Shown: positions 1-9,187, counted from the first letter of the stretch. The stretch: 64,000 nucleotides of DNA from CAMQRS01 sp964370645 (GCA_964370645.1 CAYJJS010000001.1:1-64000), one strand, 5' to 3'. Numbers and translations are program-made. Notes: generated by a model not told the origin, from the letters alone.

Positions 1-701
1 TTTGAAACAATTTGGATTGTCTTATTTTGGATTAATAAATTAGCTATAATATTTAATATCGTTTGTGTTTTTCCAGTACCTGGCGGTCCCTCTATTACAC
101 TTAATTGATTTTCTAAAGCATTTTTAACTGCCTTATATTGACTCTTATTGCAACCAAACGGAAATATTGGTACGACTTCTTCATACGTCTGCATTAGATA
201 TTTGTTTGGTTGTGTAAATAATGATAATGCTCTATTTTTACCAATTAGATTTATATCCATATAGTATTCATACAAATATCTTTTCCCTTTAATCACAAAG
301 GATGTCTCTTTTGCTACTTGTGCTAGATAATTATGTACTTCTGATTTATCATAAAATTCACCTTCTTTATCTAAGACAATACATTTCTCTTCTACGCTAA
401 TTTTTTCATCATTACCATACTCAATATAATAATATCTTTGATTCGCACCTTGAAACTCGCTAACGTGCTGTACATTCGATAATTTATCACCATATAAGTA
501 CACATCTAATCGATTTGTACCAATATAAAAAGGATTGTAACAATATTCAACATTCTCTTTCTTGTAGTTATATACTTTGTTATTCCATGAAGCGAGATAA
601 GTGATTAGATATTTTTCTTCTTTCTCGTTGTATATGATACTATCAATGGATTCACTCTTATCTTCACCTTGTATTAATATTAAATGGTCTTTACGTTCCA
701 T
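1..701 (-). CDS. Superfamily 1 DNA/RNA helicase-like ATPase, N-terminal part (cut by window edge)
   Basis: The first 233 codons read without a stop off the left edge, so only the N-terminus is visible. It begins MERKDHLILIQGED, with an AGGAG ribosome binding site about 6 nt upstream of the ATG. Residues 1-180 resemble no domain I can name. A Q-motif-like stretch (NKSQYKAVKNAL) near residue 188 precedes a clear Walker A, GPPGTGKT, at about residues 205-212, as in Upf1/Dna2-type SF1 helicases and AAA_11/AAA_12 proteins. Many such proteins carry a C-terminal nuclease, but that part is outside the window. The position beside nuclease and HerA genes suggests a defence role, which is inference. Confidence 0.75.
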   Translation of the reverse strand, partial: MERKDHLILIQGEDKSESIDSIIYNEKEEKYLITYLASWNNKVYNYKKENVEYCYNPFYIGTNRLDVYLYGDKLSNVQHVSEFQGANQRYYYIEYGNDEKISVEEKCIVLDKEGEFYDKSEVHNYLAQVAKETSFVIKGKRYLYEYYMDINLIGKNRALSLFTQPNKYLMQTYEEVVPIFPFGCNKSQYKAVKNALENQLSVIEGPPGTGKTQTILNIIANLLIQNKTIQIVS

Positions 702-806
702 GTTATCTCCTACTTCTACCCAATTTATAAGTATAGTATGAATTTATTACTTATTTAGCGAATCGATAACTATCCGATAACAGGTAACCATTTAACATTA
801 AATTAG

Positions 807-822
807 TAATTTGCACTTTCTT
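807..822. repeat. Copy A of a shared upstream element (taatttgcactttctt)
   Basis: These 16 bp recur exactly at 9309-9324, and the similarity continues for about 15 further bases. Copy A lies about 106 bp upstream of the helicase start codon. It could be a regulator site or one member of a flanking repeat pair around the 8.5-kb block between them. Confidence 0.5.
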
Positions 823-870
823 TCATTTGTTACATTTTGTCATATTGTGTCGAACGAATCTTTTAAGCAC

Positions 871-892
871 AAAAAAAGTCCTATAAAGGACT
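871..892 (-). terminator. Intrinsic terminator after the DUF3592-like gene
   Basis: On the minus strand AGTCCT, a 4-nt loop and AGGACT form a 6-bp hairpin followed by seven T. It lies 16 bp past the stop of the gene ending at 908. Confidence 0.8.
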
Positions 893-907
893 CTATAATT
901 ATTTATT

Positions 908-1492
908 CTACCAACCTTGCACCATTATTTGAATATCATCAATAATAAATACCCATACCACAATAAGCAATACTAAAAGTATGAAATACACATAAGGATA
1001 AGCTCTACTTAATACCATCAATCTAGGATTATCTGGATTCACAAATATAGTACTAGGCCAACCTACCTTGTAGCCTTGTCGTACTCGCATTTCACTTAGA
1101 AAAGTATCTGCATCAAATACATCCTCATATACTACACCTTCATATTCAAAATCAAAATGTGGTCGAAATCCTGAACTATAACGTAATCTTGTTTTCTCTA
1201 TTTGTGTACACATCGCTCTATTTAGCATGACACTACACTTTCTGATATAAATTAAACGTCCTAATAAACCAAGAACAGTACCTGAAGTAAACGCATATAA
1301 CAATACCAATAAACCTGCTTGTGGTTGTATTGCAACGACTACAAAACTGGCAATTCCACATACTAATTCATTCACAATAACTATATTTGTTATTGCACCA
1401 ATACCGTTTTTTCCTTTGTTTAAAAAAGTTCGAATCGCAAGAAATAAACAAAACACTCCAAATATAAGACACGCATATATTGCACCCTCCAT
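908..1492 (-). CDS. DUF3592-like membrane protein
   Basis: This 194-residue protein has hydrophobic segments at about residues 4-22, 33-55, 62-82 and 168-186. A soluble loop between the third and fourth contains YEGVVYEDVFDAD and a late VNPDNPRLMVL motif. That pattern (short beta-rich domain ending in a YxPxNP-like turn) is typical of DUF3592 proteins, whose function is not established. It has its own terminator downstream, and a terminator (1551-1580) separates it from the SUKH gene upstream. It is therefore probably not part of the toxin operon, although it lies in the same island. Confidence in the family name is moderate. Confidence 0.6.
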   Translation of the reverse strand: MEGAIYACLIFGVFCLFLAIRTFLNKGKNGIGAITNIVIVNELVCGIASFVVVAIQPQAGLLVLLYAFTSGTVLGLLGRLIYIRKCSVMLNRAMCTQIEKTRLRYSSGFRPHFDFEYEGVVYEDVFDADTFLSEMRVRQGYKVGWPSTIFVNPDNPRLMVLSRAYPYVYFILLVLLIVVWVFIIDDIQIMVQGW

Positions 1493-1550
1493 ACTTTACC
1501 TCCCTAGTTTTACTTTTAAACTATATGTAATTGCTAAATAAAAGTCAATA

Positions 1551-1580
1551 AAAAAAGATGGGTACTCATGCGCCCACCTA
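1551..1580 (-). terminator. Terminator of the dynamin-HerA-HNH-SUKH operon
   Basis: On the minus strand AGGTGGG pairs with CCCATCT (one G-T wobble) across a roughly 10-nt loop and is followed by six T. It ends the four-gene operon just after the SUKH stop. Confidence 0.75.
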
Positions 1581-1586
1581 ACTATA

Positions 1587-1943
1587 CTATAGTAAATCTA
1601 ATAATTCTTTATTTGTTCTAAATATACATTCATCAACGATGTTAAACAAACACCATTCACTGGTTTTAATATTGTAGACTACAAAATCATTGTCATAACA
1701 ATCCATCACTGGTATTAACTGTAAGTTTAAGAAATCGACGGATAAATCTTTTGTTGCATGTAGTATTTCTTCATAACACAACACTCTTTTTTCATCCTCT
1801 AAAAATTGAACTTCCTCATTGTTACTAATAATACACTGTAATAGTGAAGGTAAACTACATTGGTACTCAACTTCAATAGTCCTTACTTTATCTAAATCCA
1901 CTTTACATTGTTGTATCGATTGAATATATTGTGATACGTTCAT
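1587..1943 (-). CDS. SUKH (SMI1/KNR4)-like immunity protein
   Basis: The 118-residue protein has the SUKH arrangement: an early LPSLLQ helix start, a central IPVMDCYDNDFVVYN strand region, and a C-terminal Phe-x(3)-NKELLDLL helix. Known SUKH proteins are immunity proteins that bind and neutralise nuclease toxins in polymorphic toxin systems. Its ATG directly follows the TAG of the HNH nuclease gene with no spacer, and its AGGAGG ribosome binding site lies inside the nuclease coding end. Translation is therefore coupled, as expected for a toxin-immunity pair. The family call rests on pattern recognition and gene order. Confidence 0.7.
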   Translation of the reverse strand: MNVSQYIQSIQQCKVDLDKVRTIEVEYQCSLPSLLQCIISNNEEVQFLEDEKRVLCYEEILHATKDLSVDFLNLQLIPVMDCYDNDFVVYNIKTSEWCLFNIVDECIFRTNKELLDLL

Positions 1944-2507
1944 CTAGTTACCTCCTAACACATTTTTAAGCGTATCTAATGTACTACCAGCTTTATGAAT
2001 CCCACTATGATCATAGTGATCCAAAGCATGCATAGGGACAATATTGGAAACTTCATTCTTACCACCTAGAGAAGTAGGTTGAATATGATGTGCATCATAT
2101 TTATCCCCTTCTTTTCTTATTGTGTTCCCTTTTTCTCCAACTACATCCTTATCGTATGTTGGCCATTCTTTCCCATTCTCTTTAGACCACTCATCACGCA
2201 AATCCGACTTACTTTTATTGAACTCATCTTTTTGCTTTTGATTTTCTTCTGGACTTATCTTTTTCCAATCATTTACATCCACACTCGGTTTTGACTCCAA
2301 GTTTAAATGACTCGTTTTATCCTGTAATTCACTAGCATATTTATTAGCCATATCATCTATTGTATCCATTCGTTTACTTGGGTCAATGGATTCACTAACC
2401 CCTTGTATAGCCGTTTCCTTCACTGCATCCATTCGTTTGCTTGGATCAAAACTTAATGTTTTATTCACATCACTTTTATTTTGTACTTCATTTTTAATTT
2501 TATCCAT
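1944..2507 (-). CDS. HNH-family nuclease, putative toxin/effector
   Basis: I start the gene at ATG 2507 (MDKIKNEVQ) because an AGGAGG site lies 8 nt upstream, which gives 187 residues. The C-terminal 75 residues hold an HNH/Endonuclease VII-like core: DAHHIQPTSLGG (138-149), SNIVPMH (154-160) and DHYDHSGIH (163-171). This is typical of bacteriocin and polymorphic-toxin DNase domains. The N-terminus has two copies of DPSKRMD (residues 21-27 and 42-48), then a charged, probably helical linker. There is no signal peptide, LXG or RHS region. The gene sits 14 bp after the HerA ATPase and abuts its likely immunity gene. Confidence 0.75.
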   Translation of the reverse strand: MDKIKNEVQNKSDVNKTLSFDPSKRMDAVKETAIQGVSESIDPSKRMDTIDDMANKYASELQDKTSHLNLESKPSVDVNDWKKISPEENQKQKDEFNKSKSDLRDEWSKENGKEWPTYDKDVVGEKGNTIRKEGDKYDAHHIQPTSLGGKNEVSNIVPMHALDHYDHSGIHKAGSTLDTLKNVLGGN

Positions 2508-2521
2508 TTTACATTCCTCCT

Positions 2522-5500
2522 TTAACCTTGATTGACATATACATGCCATTTTTCAAAAGTCTCTTTATTCGATTGTTCTACAAAGATATGCTGTGTAACA
2601 ATTGATTGTATAATATCTCTACTAATTTGAAATGTAATTGTATCATTTGTTAGTCGTAGTAATTCATCTTGCAATAGTTTATACCACTGTGTGTACTCTT
2701 TATTACTCGCATACGCCTTTTTTAACACTTCTTTGACACTTGGATACAATTCACTAATTACATCGCTTAAAGCAACCATATCCAATTCTTTATTCACATC
2801 ATTAAAGTGGTTCACTAGTTTTACTTTAATCGAACTATCTACTTGTAATGCATCTATTTCCTCATATACTTCTTGTACATCTTCTATTTTACTAGCATCA
2901 AACAATAATGAGGTAATATACAAAACATCCTGTATGTCAACTTCCTTATTCACATTTTCACTCTGCTTATAAGTATATACATTTTTTGACACTTTTGCTT
3001 TTTTTACCTTACACAAAATTGGTTCGATCCACTCATTTTGATATACTGCTGCAACTCCTAAAGGTAGTTTCGCTAATTCAATAATTTGATCATCATTTAA
3101 ATTTGCAGCCTTACCAACCAACTCTCTATCCATCAAGTCGGGTAAACGCATAATGATTTTTGTATTGGTATTACGTATTGTAGATAAATCTAATAATCCA
3201 GGTGCTTGATCTGCAATAATAAACCCTTCTCCATACGTTCGCATTTCTGCAATTGCATTAGCAATCATCTCTACACTCTTACCTGCTAAATTTGTACCTT
3301 CTCCACTTGATTCACTCGACGTTCTTTTTAATAGGTTATGCGCTTCTTCAATCACCGTAATGTGCTTTAATGGCTCATTCATTCCTACATGCGTACTCAT
3401 TCTATATTCTTGTAGCTTCAGCACTAAAATCCCCATCAATAATGATTTTGTTTCACTAGATCCTACTCTACTCAAATCCACAATAACATTTTCATCAAAT
3501 AAAGCTGCATTTGAAATTTCATCTTGATTAAATATCATACCGTATATTCCATTCGTTAATGATTGTAGTCGTGTTAATAAAGAACCTTTATACGCCCCTT
3601 TATTGTCACTATCGTACTCACTAGAATCAATGATTGTCTTTACACATTTACAAACATCATTAAAACTTGGATAATATGTTTCATTATATGCATTTGTGGA
3701 TGTCACTAAATCCCATCCACATTGCTCGTAGGCAACTTCTACTGCATTTTTTAATACCGCTGGCATCGCTGCATACATTGGCCAACACACATTAAAAATC
3801 TCAATCAATCGATCAATGTGTTCTAATACATGTATCTGTTTTGGAAAACTAAATGGATTTACTTGCAATAAAGGCGCAACCTTTGGGTTAGTTGCATACA
3901 CTGCAATGTCTTCATCATAAGCAAATGCATGCTTATATTCACCCTTGGCAGGCTCTATTACCATACATTTAATCCCTTGATCCATAGCTTCATTCATCAA
4001 TTGATACACGGTATTACTCTTTCCTGATCCGGTACTCCCTGTAATAAAGGTATGGGATGCCATAGAGTTTTTATTTAATTTCACAGGAATATTTTCTTTA
4101 TGATTCATATGGAAAATATGACCTAAATCAAGTGTATCACCTTCTTGTTTACTCGGATCGTATGTTGTAACATTACGCCCAAACTCAGCACATTTAATGA
4201 CTGGTAAACCCGCAATCGATTTTTGTGGAAAGTTTAATGCATACGATAATTCCCTACCAGATAAACTAGTTGTTGGATTCACTACACTTGGATAAACAAG
4301 GTAAGTAGCATCTTCTTGCATTAATGCAGGATTCAATCCAAATAGTGGATGACGTAACTCACGTATATACTTACAAATCTCTCTTGCATCCTTACTATTC
4401 TCACCTAAGTCACCTCTCCACATATTAATCGCAGATTGCGACATGTACGACTCTTCTCCTTGTGTTAATGAAATATATGTGTGTGCAACATTGTTCACAA
4501 TGTTACGATCCTCACTTAACACATAGGCTGCAAAATCCCACATACCTAATGCTGTACTTTGCTGCAATCGTTTCATCTGTCTCTCTAATACTTCTAAAGT
4601 GTGTTTGATGGTATAGTTTGTAAAGTTTTGTGTAATCCCTTCATTTTTACCAATCGTTTCACTCACACTGGAAGAACGTGCAAAATTCGCCCCAAAGTTG
4701 ACGCCCATGTTCTTAGCTGAAGAAACTGCCTGAGAAACTCCCTTTGTGGTTGAAATTGCCTTACTCAACGTGCTTGTAGCACCTTTNNNNNNNNNNNNNN
4801 NNNNNNNNNNNNNNNNNNNNNNNNNNNNNNNNNNNNNNNNNNNNNNNNNNNNNNNNNNNNNNNNNNNNNNNNNNNNNNNNNNNNNNGCACTAGCTCCTAC
4901 ATTGATTCCAACTGTAGCAGAAGAACCAATGTTACTCGACTCATTCAATGTGAAGTTTGTTTGCCAAGATGCATATGGCATCAGTGCTGAATACAGCTGT
5001 GATAAGTGTAGTTTCTTCTCTTCAATATCTTGTACTGGTGTAGCTAATAAGACAATCGTATATTCTTGACTATTACTGGATGGTGTAATCCCATCCAATA
5101 ATTTTTCAATGGTTTGACTAATAAACTTTTCAGATTTGGTTGTGGGAATGTTGGATGCACAGGCAACGCTGTAGGCATGCTCATTGTCTAAACAAGGAAC
5201 AATTCCTACTCCTGGTGTACTCACATACTCACACCCTGGAAAATTCCCTTTAATTGCATCTTTTAATCGTTGCATATATGCATCCACATCTACATTATTA
5301 TCTGCATTATTTGTGTTAGTGATTGCTAAATATACTTTAGTCGTATTTTTACTTCGATTGAATATCAAAGCGATATTACATTCTTCATTAGATAGTACTT
5401 CATACACATTGACTAATTTTTCTAAGTGATCTTCCTTCTTATCACTCACCCACTTTGTTATATTAATAAAACGAATATTGTGTTTTTCTTTAAACTCACT

Positions 5501-5764
5501 ATCGTATTCACTTCTATGATCAATAGGCACATACAATTGTTTAATTTGTTTTAGGTATGCATTATAAATTTCTACTGCACCACTTGCAAGCAATCGATTG
5601 GTTAACTCTGTTGAAAGTGGATCGTTTGGATCTGGTTTCTCACTTAAGTATTGGTCTTTTTTAGCTTGTACCTTCGCTAATTGTTGTGGACTTAATACGG
5701 AAAGCTTAGCAACTCCATCTCCAGCTTTATCTGATATTTTCTTTACTATTTTCTTTATCCCCAT
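2522..5764 (-). CDS. HerA/DUF87-type ATPase with Ser/Gly-rich insert (contains assembly gap)
   Basis: This is a large P-loop ATPase of about 1080 residues as drawn. The C-terminal half is a HerA/VirB4-type motor: Walker A GSTGSGKS near residue 575 after the MASHTFIT strand, VIEPAKGEYKHAF (characteristic of DUF87 proteins), and Walker B VIEEAHNLL near residue 805. The N-terminal half is unassigned. Between them, near residues 290-380, lies a Ser/Gly/Thr-rich segment that contains 100 Ns. The frame is the same on both sides, but the true gap length is unknown. HerA motors usually form hexamers that move DNA or protein. It is 9 bp downstream of the dynamin gene and 14 bp upstream of the HNH gene. 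Confidence 0.8.
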   Translation of the reverse strand: MGIKKIVKKISDKAGDGVAKLSVLSPQQLAKVQAKKDQYLSEKPDPNDPLSTELTNRLLASGAVEIYNAYLKQIKQLYVPIDHRSEYDSEFKEKHNIRFINITKWVSDKKEDHLEKLVNVYEVLSNEECNIALIFNRSKNTTKVYLAITNTNNADNNVDVDAYMQRLKDAIKGNFPGCEYVSTPGVGIVPCLDNEHAYSVACASNIPTTKSEKFISQTIEKLLDGITPSSNSQEYTIVLLATPVQDIEEKKLHLSQLYSALMPYASWQTNFTLNESSNIGSSATVGINVGASXXXXXXXXXXXXXXXXXXXXXXXXXXXXXXXXXXKGATSTLSKAISTTKGVSQAVSSAKNMGVNFGANFARSSSVSETIGKNEGITQNFTNYTIKHTLEVLERQMKRLQQSTALGMWDFAAYVLSEDRNIVNNVAHTYISLTQGEESYMSQSAINMWRGDLGENSKDAREICKYIRELRHPLFGLNPALMQEDATYLVYPSVVNPTTSLSGRELSYALNFPQKSIAGLPVIKCAEFGRNVTTYDPSKQEGDTLDLGHIFHMNHKENIPVKLNKNSMASHTFITGSTGSGKSNTVYQLMNEAMDQGIKCMVIEPAKGEYKHAFAYDEDIAVYATNPKVAPLLQVNPFSFPKQIHVLEHIDRLIEIFNVCWPMYAAMPAVLKNAVEVAYEQCGWDLVTSTNAYNETYYPSFNDVCKCVKTIIDSSEYDSDNKGAYKGSLLTRLQSLTNGIYGMIFNQDEISNAALFDENVIVDLSRVGSSETKSLLMGILVLKLQEYRMSTHVGMNEPLKHITVIEEAHNLLKRTSSESSGEGTNLAGKSVEMIANAIAEMRTYGEGFIIADQAPGLLDLSTIRNTNTKIIMRLPDLMDRELVGKAANLNDDQIIELAKLPLGVAAVYQNEWIEPILCKVKKAKVSKNVYTYKQSENVNKEVDIQDVLYITSLLFDASKIEDVQEVYEEIDALQVDSSIKVKLVNHFNDVNKELDMVALSDVISELYPSVKEVLKKAYASNKEYTQWYKLLQDELLRLTNDTITFQISRDIIQSIVTQHIFVEQSNKETFEKWHVYVNQG
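4787..4886. other. Assembly gap of exactly 100 N
   Basis: The gap interrupts the HerA-like gene inside its low-complexity Ser/Gly/Thr-rich part. Exactly 100 N is a common placeholder for a gap of unknown size, so protein length and continuity here are uncertain. Confidence 0.95.
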
Positions 5765-5773
5765 AAAATACCT

Positions 5774-8317
5774 CTAACTTTCTCTTGTTTGCCAAGACAT
5801 TTCACACATAATCTTATGCATTGCATGTTCAATGGTTTGTTGGCGTTGTATCAATTCATTAATTTTCATCTCTTCTGTATCTATTTCTTCTTGCTTAATA
5901 CTTAACTCAGGATTGTAACTCACAATATTGTTTTGTATTGTCCATAATAAATGCCCCATCCAGTTTTCAAAGGTTTGTCTATGACTCTTAGAAAAAGTCT
6001 CTTTCACTTCGCTTATGTAATTACCTAATGCCTCATTGTAATGGTTCACTAATTTACGAGTATTTAATGTATTGCTTTCAAACAATACAAAGTCACCAAT
6101 TTGAAAACCATGTACAAAATCTTTCAGTTCTACTAATATATCTTCTTCTAATTCGAAGTTAATATTTTGATATGTCAATATAATACTTGAAAGTTCACAA
6201 CGGCGATCATCACTTAAAGTAGTTGATCCACTAATTAACTTTGATAAACTTTGTCGTATCTCAATACTGCATGTTGTCCAATAATCCTTAGAATAAGCAT
6301 CCATTTGTGTTTGTATATCTTCACAATGTCCTTTATACTTATCATCAATATTTTCTAAAAGTAATTTTGCGACTTCTCTATCAACATTCTTTTTTGTTAA
6401 TCGACTTTCTTCAAAATCATCCACAGTTTCTTTTACATCCTCTACAAAGTTTTTACCTAATCGTTTTACAGCAGATAAGTCCTTATTTTTTAACAGACCA
6501 CCCATCCCTTCTTTAAAGTTTGTCTTTAAAGAAGAAAAGGATGCATTCACCTCTTTTTTCTTTTCATCAAGTTGTAATAATGCTTGATGTTTTTGTGTAT
6601 ACTCCACTTCTAGTTGTTCCATTTCTTGTAAGTCAAATGTAATACTATTTTCTTGTGTAAAACAATTCATCTTGTCATTATACGTTTCAATGACACGTTG
6701 TTTCATACCTTCTCCAGAGTCTTGTACAAGTTGTACTAACACTGCCTTATCTTTTTCTAAACCTTCCTCTAAAGCTTCTTTACTCGTTTCTCTTTGTGCT
6801 TTTATTTGAAGAATTTCATCAGAAATCATTTGAATCATTTCTTGTAAGTACATGGTAGATTGTTGACACTTATTATAGTAAGTATACTTACTAGCAAAAT
6901 TTTGTATTTCTTTCTCTACACAGAATAAACCACTATTAGCATACACCAAATCACTACACTCACTTACACTTTGTAAAGCATTTTGTTTTAATTGTTTAGG
7001 CATAATATTGTACTTATACAACACCGTATAATCTTCATCTTCAGGGTCTTCAAAAGTAAACTTTGTACGACGATAAATCTTATTTAAATGCTTATTATGA
7101 AACTTACCACCACTCTTAGCTCCCAACCCTAAAATAGAGGAAACAAAGAAAATTCCTTCTGTATATAAACTCTTAGGAATTGCATGATGCAATATTTCAT
7201 CTTCTTTTTCAGGTGAATAATAACCTTCAACAGGTAAATCATTTTCATCCGCTTTATTTACAACAATTAAAGAAAAACGATTATCTAGTTGAGGTAAATC
7301 TTTTATGATATTGTATAACGCTTCATTATCAATACTATCTAAGTTATCATATTCTGATACATAAATAGACAATCCATTTGTTAGCCCTTCTAGCGCCTTC
7401 TCAAGCACCTGTAAATGCTCATTATTGGATGCAGAATTCGAACCTGGTGTATCTAAAATCACAAACTTTGTGTCACTTTTTTCCCATACATCCCCACAAA
7501 ATGGGATTCCTATTTCAATTAACTCTGATGTATTTATACTATCAAAGGTATTTATAATAGTCAGTGCTTGATTGATTTTTTTATTTACACAAGTGTCTTC
7601 CACTTGTGTAAAAGAAGTATGTAATTGTTCGAAGATTGGATCTACAATGTCTTCGTTTATAATTTGAATGTTTGTATCATCAAAAAGAATGGCTACTTCA
7701 TCTTTTCTATGAAACTTAATGTAAGATAAACCACCTTGTTCTAACTCACAAATTTTAAATACTTTAGCTGTAACAGGCTCATCTCCACTAGGTAAAATTT
7801 CTTGTCCTACTAATGCATTAATAAATGTTGACTTACCTGCACTATAGTTCCCTATTATACACAGAGGTATTACATTATTTGTTACATCACTAAACTTGTC
7901 TATATTACTTACAATTTTATCTTTATTTTCTTCACTATCCAATAGTATTGATCGTAATTGTTTAAACTCAGTAATAATGGTATCTAGTACAGTATTTGCA
8001 TTATTTAGGTATCGTGTAGTTCTTTCTAATTGAACACTATGCAATTCACTACATACATTTTGTAGCTGCTCAAAGTCTAAATCACTTCCTTCAAAGCATA
8101 TAGATAAGTAATCATCACTACCATACTCATTCACAATCACATTTACTATATCGCTTACTACAAAAGGAAAAAATCCTTTGTGGAAGCGATCGCTTAATAA
8201 TTTACTATTTGGATTGTTTTCAACACTAATGTCTATCCACAACTCATTTGTTGTATCAAATACTTTAAATAGGTTTTCCTTCTTGTAAGGATCACATATG
8301 ATTTTAATCTTATTCAT
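5774..8317 (-). CDS. Dynamin-like large GTPase
   Basis: The protein has 847 residues, starting at ATG 8317 with an AAGGGGG site 6 nt upstream (a TTG lies just before). GTPase motifs are clear: G1 GNYSAGKS (about 156-163), G2 EPVTAKVF, G3 DTPGSNS (about 289-295) and G4 NKAD (about 354-357). Residues 480-840 are helical and coiled-coil rich, as in bacterial dynamin-like proteins that remodel membranes or act in phage defence. The first 120 residues form a separate small domain (ICDPYKKENLF at the start, ISICFEG-like strand later) that I do not recognise. No membrane helix is evident. It is the first gene of the dynamin-HerA-HNH-SUKH operon. Confidence 0.85.
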   Translation of the reverse strand: MNKIKIICDPYKKENLFKVFDTTNELWIDISVENNPNSKLLSDRFHKGFFPFVVSDIVNVIVNEYGSDDYLSICFEGSDLDFEQLQNVCSELHSVQLERTTRYLNNANTVLDTIITEFKQLRSILLDSEENKDKIVSNIDKFSDVTNNVIPLCIIGNYSAGKSTFINALVGQEILPSGDEPVTAKVFKICELEQGGLSYIKFHRKDEVAILFDDTNIQIINEDIVDPIFEQLHTSFTQVEDTCVNKKINQALTIINTFDSINTSELIEIGIPFCGDVWEKSDTKFVILDTPGSNSASNNEHLQVLEKALEGLTNGLSIYVSEYDNLDSIDNEALYNIIKDLPQLDNRFSLIVVNKADENDLPVEGYYSPEKEDEILHHAIPKSLYTEGIFFVSSILGLGAKSGGKFHNKHLNKIYRRTKFTFEDPEDEDYTVLYKYNIMPKQLKQNALQSVSECSDLVYANSGLFCVEKEIQNFASKYTYYNKCQQSTMYLQEMIQMISDEILQIKAQRETSKEALEEGLEKDKAVLVQLVQDSGEGMKQRVIETYNDKMNCFTQENSITFDLQEMEQLEVEYTQKHQALLQLDEKKKEVNASFSSLKTNFKEGMGGLLKNKDLSAVKRLGKNFVEDVKETVDDFEESRLTKKNVDREVAKLLLENIDDKYKGHCEDIQTQMDAYSKDYWTTCSIEIRQSLSKLISGSTTLSDDRRCELSSIILTYQNINFELEEDILVELKDFVHGFQIGDFVLFESNTLNTRKLVNHYNEALGNYISEVKETFSKSHRQTFENWMGHLLWTIQNNIVSYNPELSIKQEEIDTEEMKINELIQRQQTIEHAMHKIMCEMSWQTRES

Positions 8318-8396
8318 CAAATACCCCCTTATATTCTTACAATAATTATATGATAAATTATGTGATTAAGATACTACTAATTGTTCATTGAAATAT

Positions 8397-8418
8397 AAAA
8401 AGATGCTCATTAGCATCT
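8397..8418 (-). terminator. Intrinsic terminator after the PD-(D/E)XK gene
   Basis: A perfect 7-bp stem AGATGCT/AGCATCT with a 4-nt loop is followed by a run of T on the minus strand, 10 bp beyond the stop at 8429. It separates this gene from the dynamin operon. Confidence 0.8.
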
Positions 8419-8428
8419 ATAGATGTTG

Positions 8429-9187
8429 TTAAATATCGTATCCGATGACTTCACTCGCAACTGTTCGAATCGTCTGAGAAGATATTTCATCGGTTGATAT
8501 TGTGTATACAATGTTTAATCGAGGATTGAATATTCCTAATTTTTTTATATTTGTAAATTGTGAGTTGGTCGAATATACTCCCATAATAAAATAGATCAAT
8601 AATTGTAGTGTATGATTTTTATTTGGCTCACTTACGCTAACTTTAAAATCCCACAACGTATCACTCGTTAAAAAATCTCCATCACCTATCGTAATAATAT
8701 CTGTATATGCACCCTCAAAGTCAAATCCATCTAAAACAACTGGACCATAAACTTTGAAAAACAACAAACTACGACCAACCATAATCTTTATATTTTCAAT
8801 CGTCTTTACATCTGGATTTGAACCTGCACCTTCTCGATACGCACCTCGACCAGCACGATATAGTACATCAAAACTAACCAAACGAAGTGCATTTACCACT
8901 GATACATCATCCAACCCTTTTACAGATGCTAATAATTGAAGTGCATAATCCCCTTTACCAATATTGCTTGCACCCATCAAAGAGATTTTGAACGCCTGCC
9001 TTGCAGGTGTCCCACTCATAAACCTAGTTAAATAGTCAACAACAGTCCCTATTAAAGATGCATGAATATTTTCTTCAGCGTGCAATTGCACCTCTGTAGG
9101 AATCGTTAATTTATCAAAGCTAGTAATTGGAACATATCCTCCTCTTGGTTGCTTCACTTGCTTAATTCTTTGTGTAACAGATGTCAT
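8429..9187 (-). CDS. PD-(D/E)XK nuclease-like protein of unknown role
   Basis: This 252-residue protein is not usually named. Its C-terminal half shows the RecB/Cas4-like nuclease signature: D163 in GAYTDII, then WDFK (D180-x-K182), then QLLIY (Q195-xxx-Y199), the QxxxY motif that follows the lysine in this superfamily. The N-terminal half (LIGTVVDYLTRFM, later FKISLMGASNIG) is probably an all-helical cap. It is preceded by its own promoter region with two copies of the shared element and is followed by a terminator, so it is monocistronic. Association with the neighbouring nuclease and HerA genes suggests a DNA-acting defence or repair role (inference). Confidence 0.65.
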   Translation of the reverse strand: MTSVTQRIKQVKQPRGGYVPITSFDKLTIPTEVQLHAEENIHASLIGTVVDYLTRFMSGTPARQAFKISLMGASNIGKGDYALQLLASVKGLDDVSVVNALRLVSFDVLYRAGRGAYREGAGSNPDVKTIENIKIMVGRSLLFFKVYGPVVLDGFDFEGAYTDIITIGDGDFLTSDTLWDFKVSVSEPNKNHTLQLLIYFIMGVYSTNSQFTNIKKLGIFNPRLNIVYTISTDEISSQTIRTVASEVIGYDI

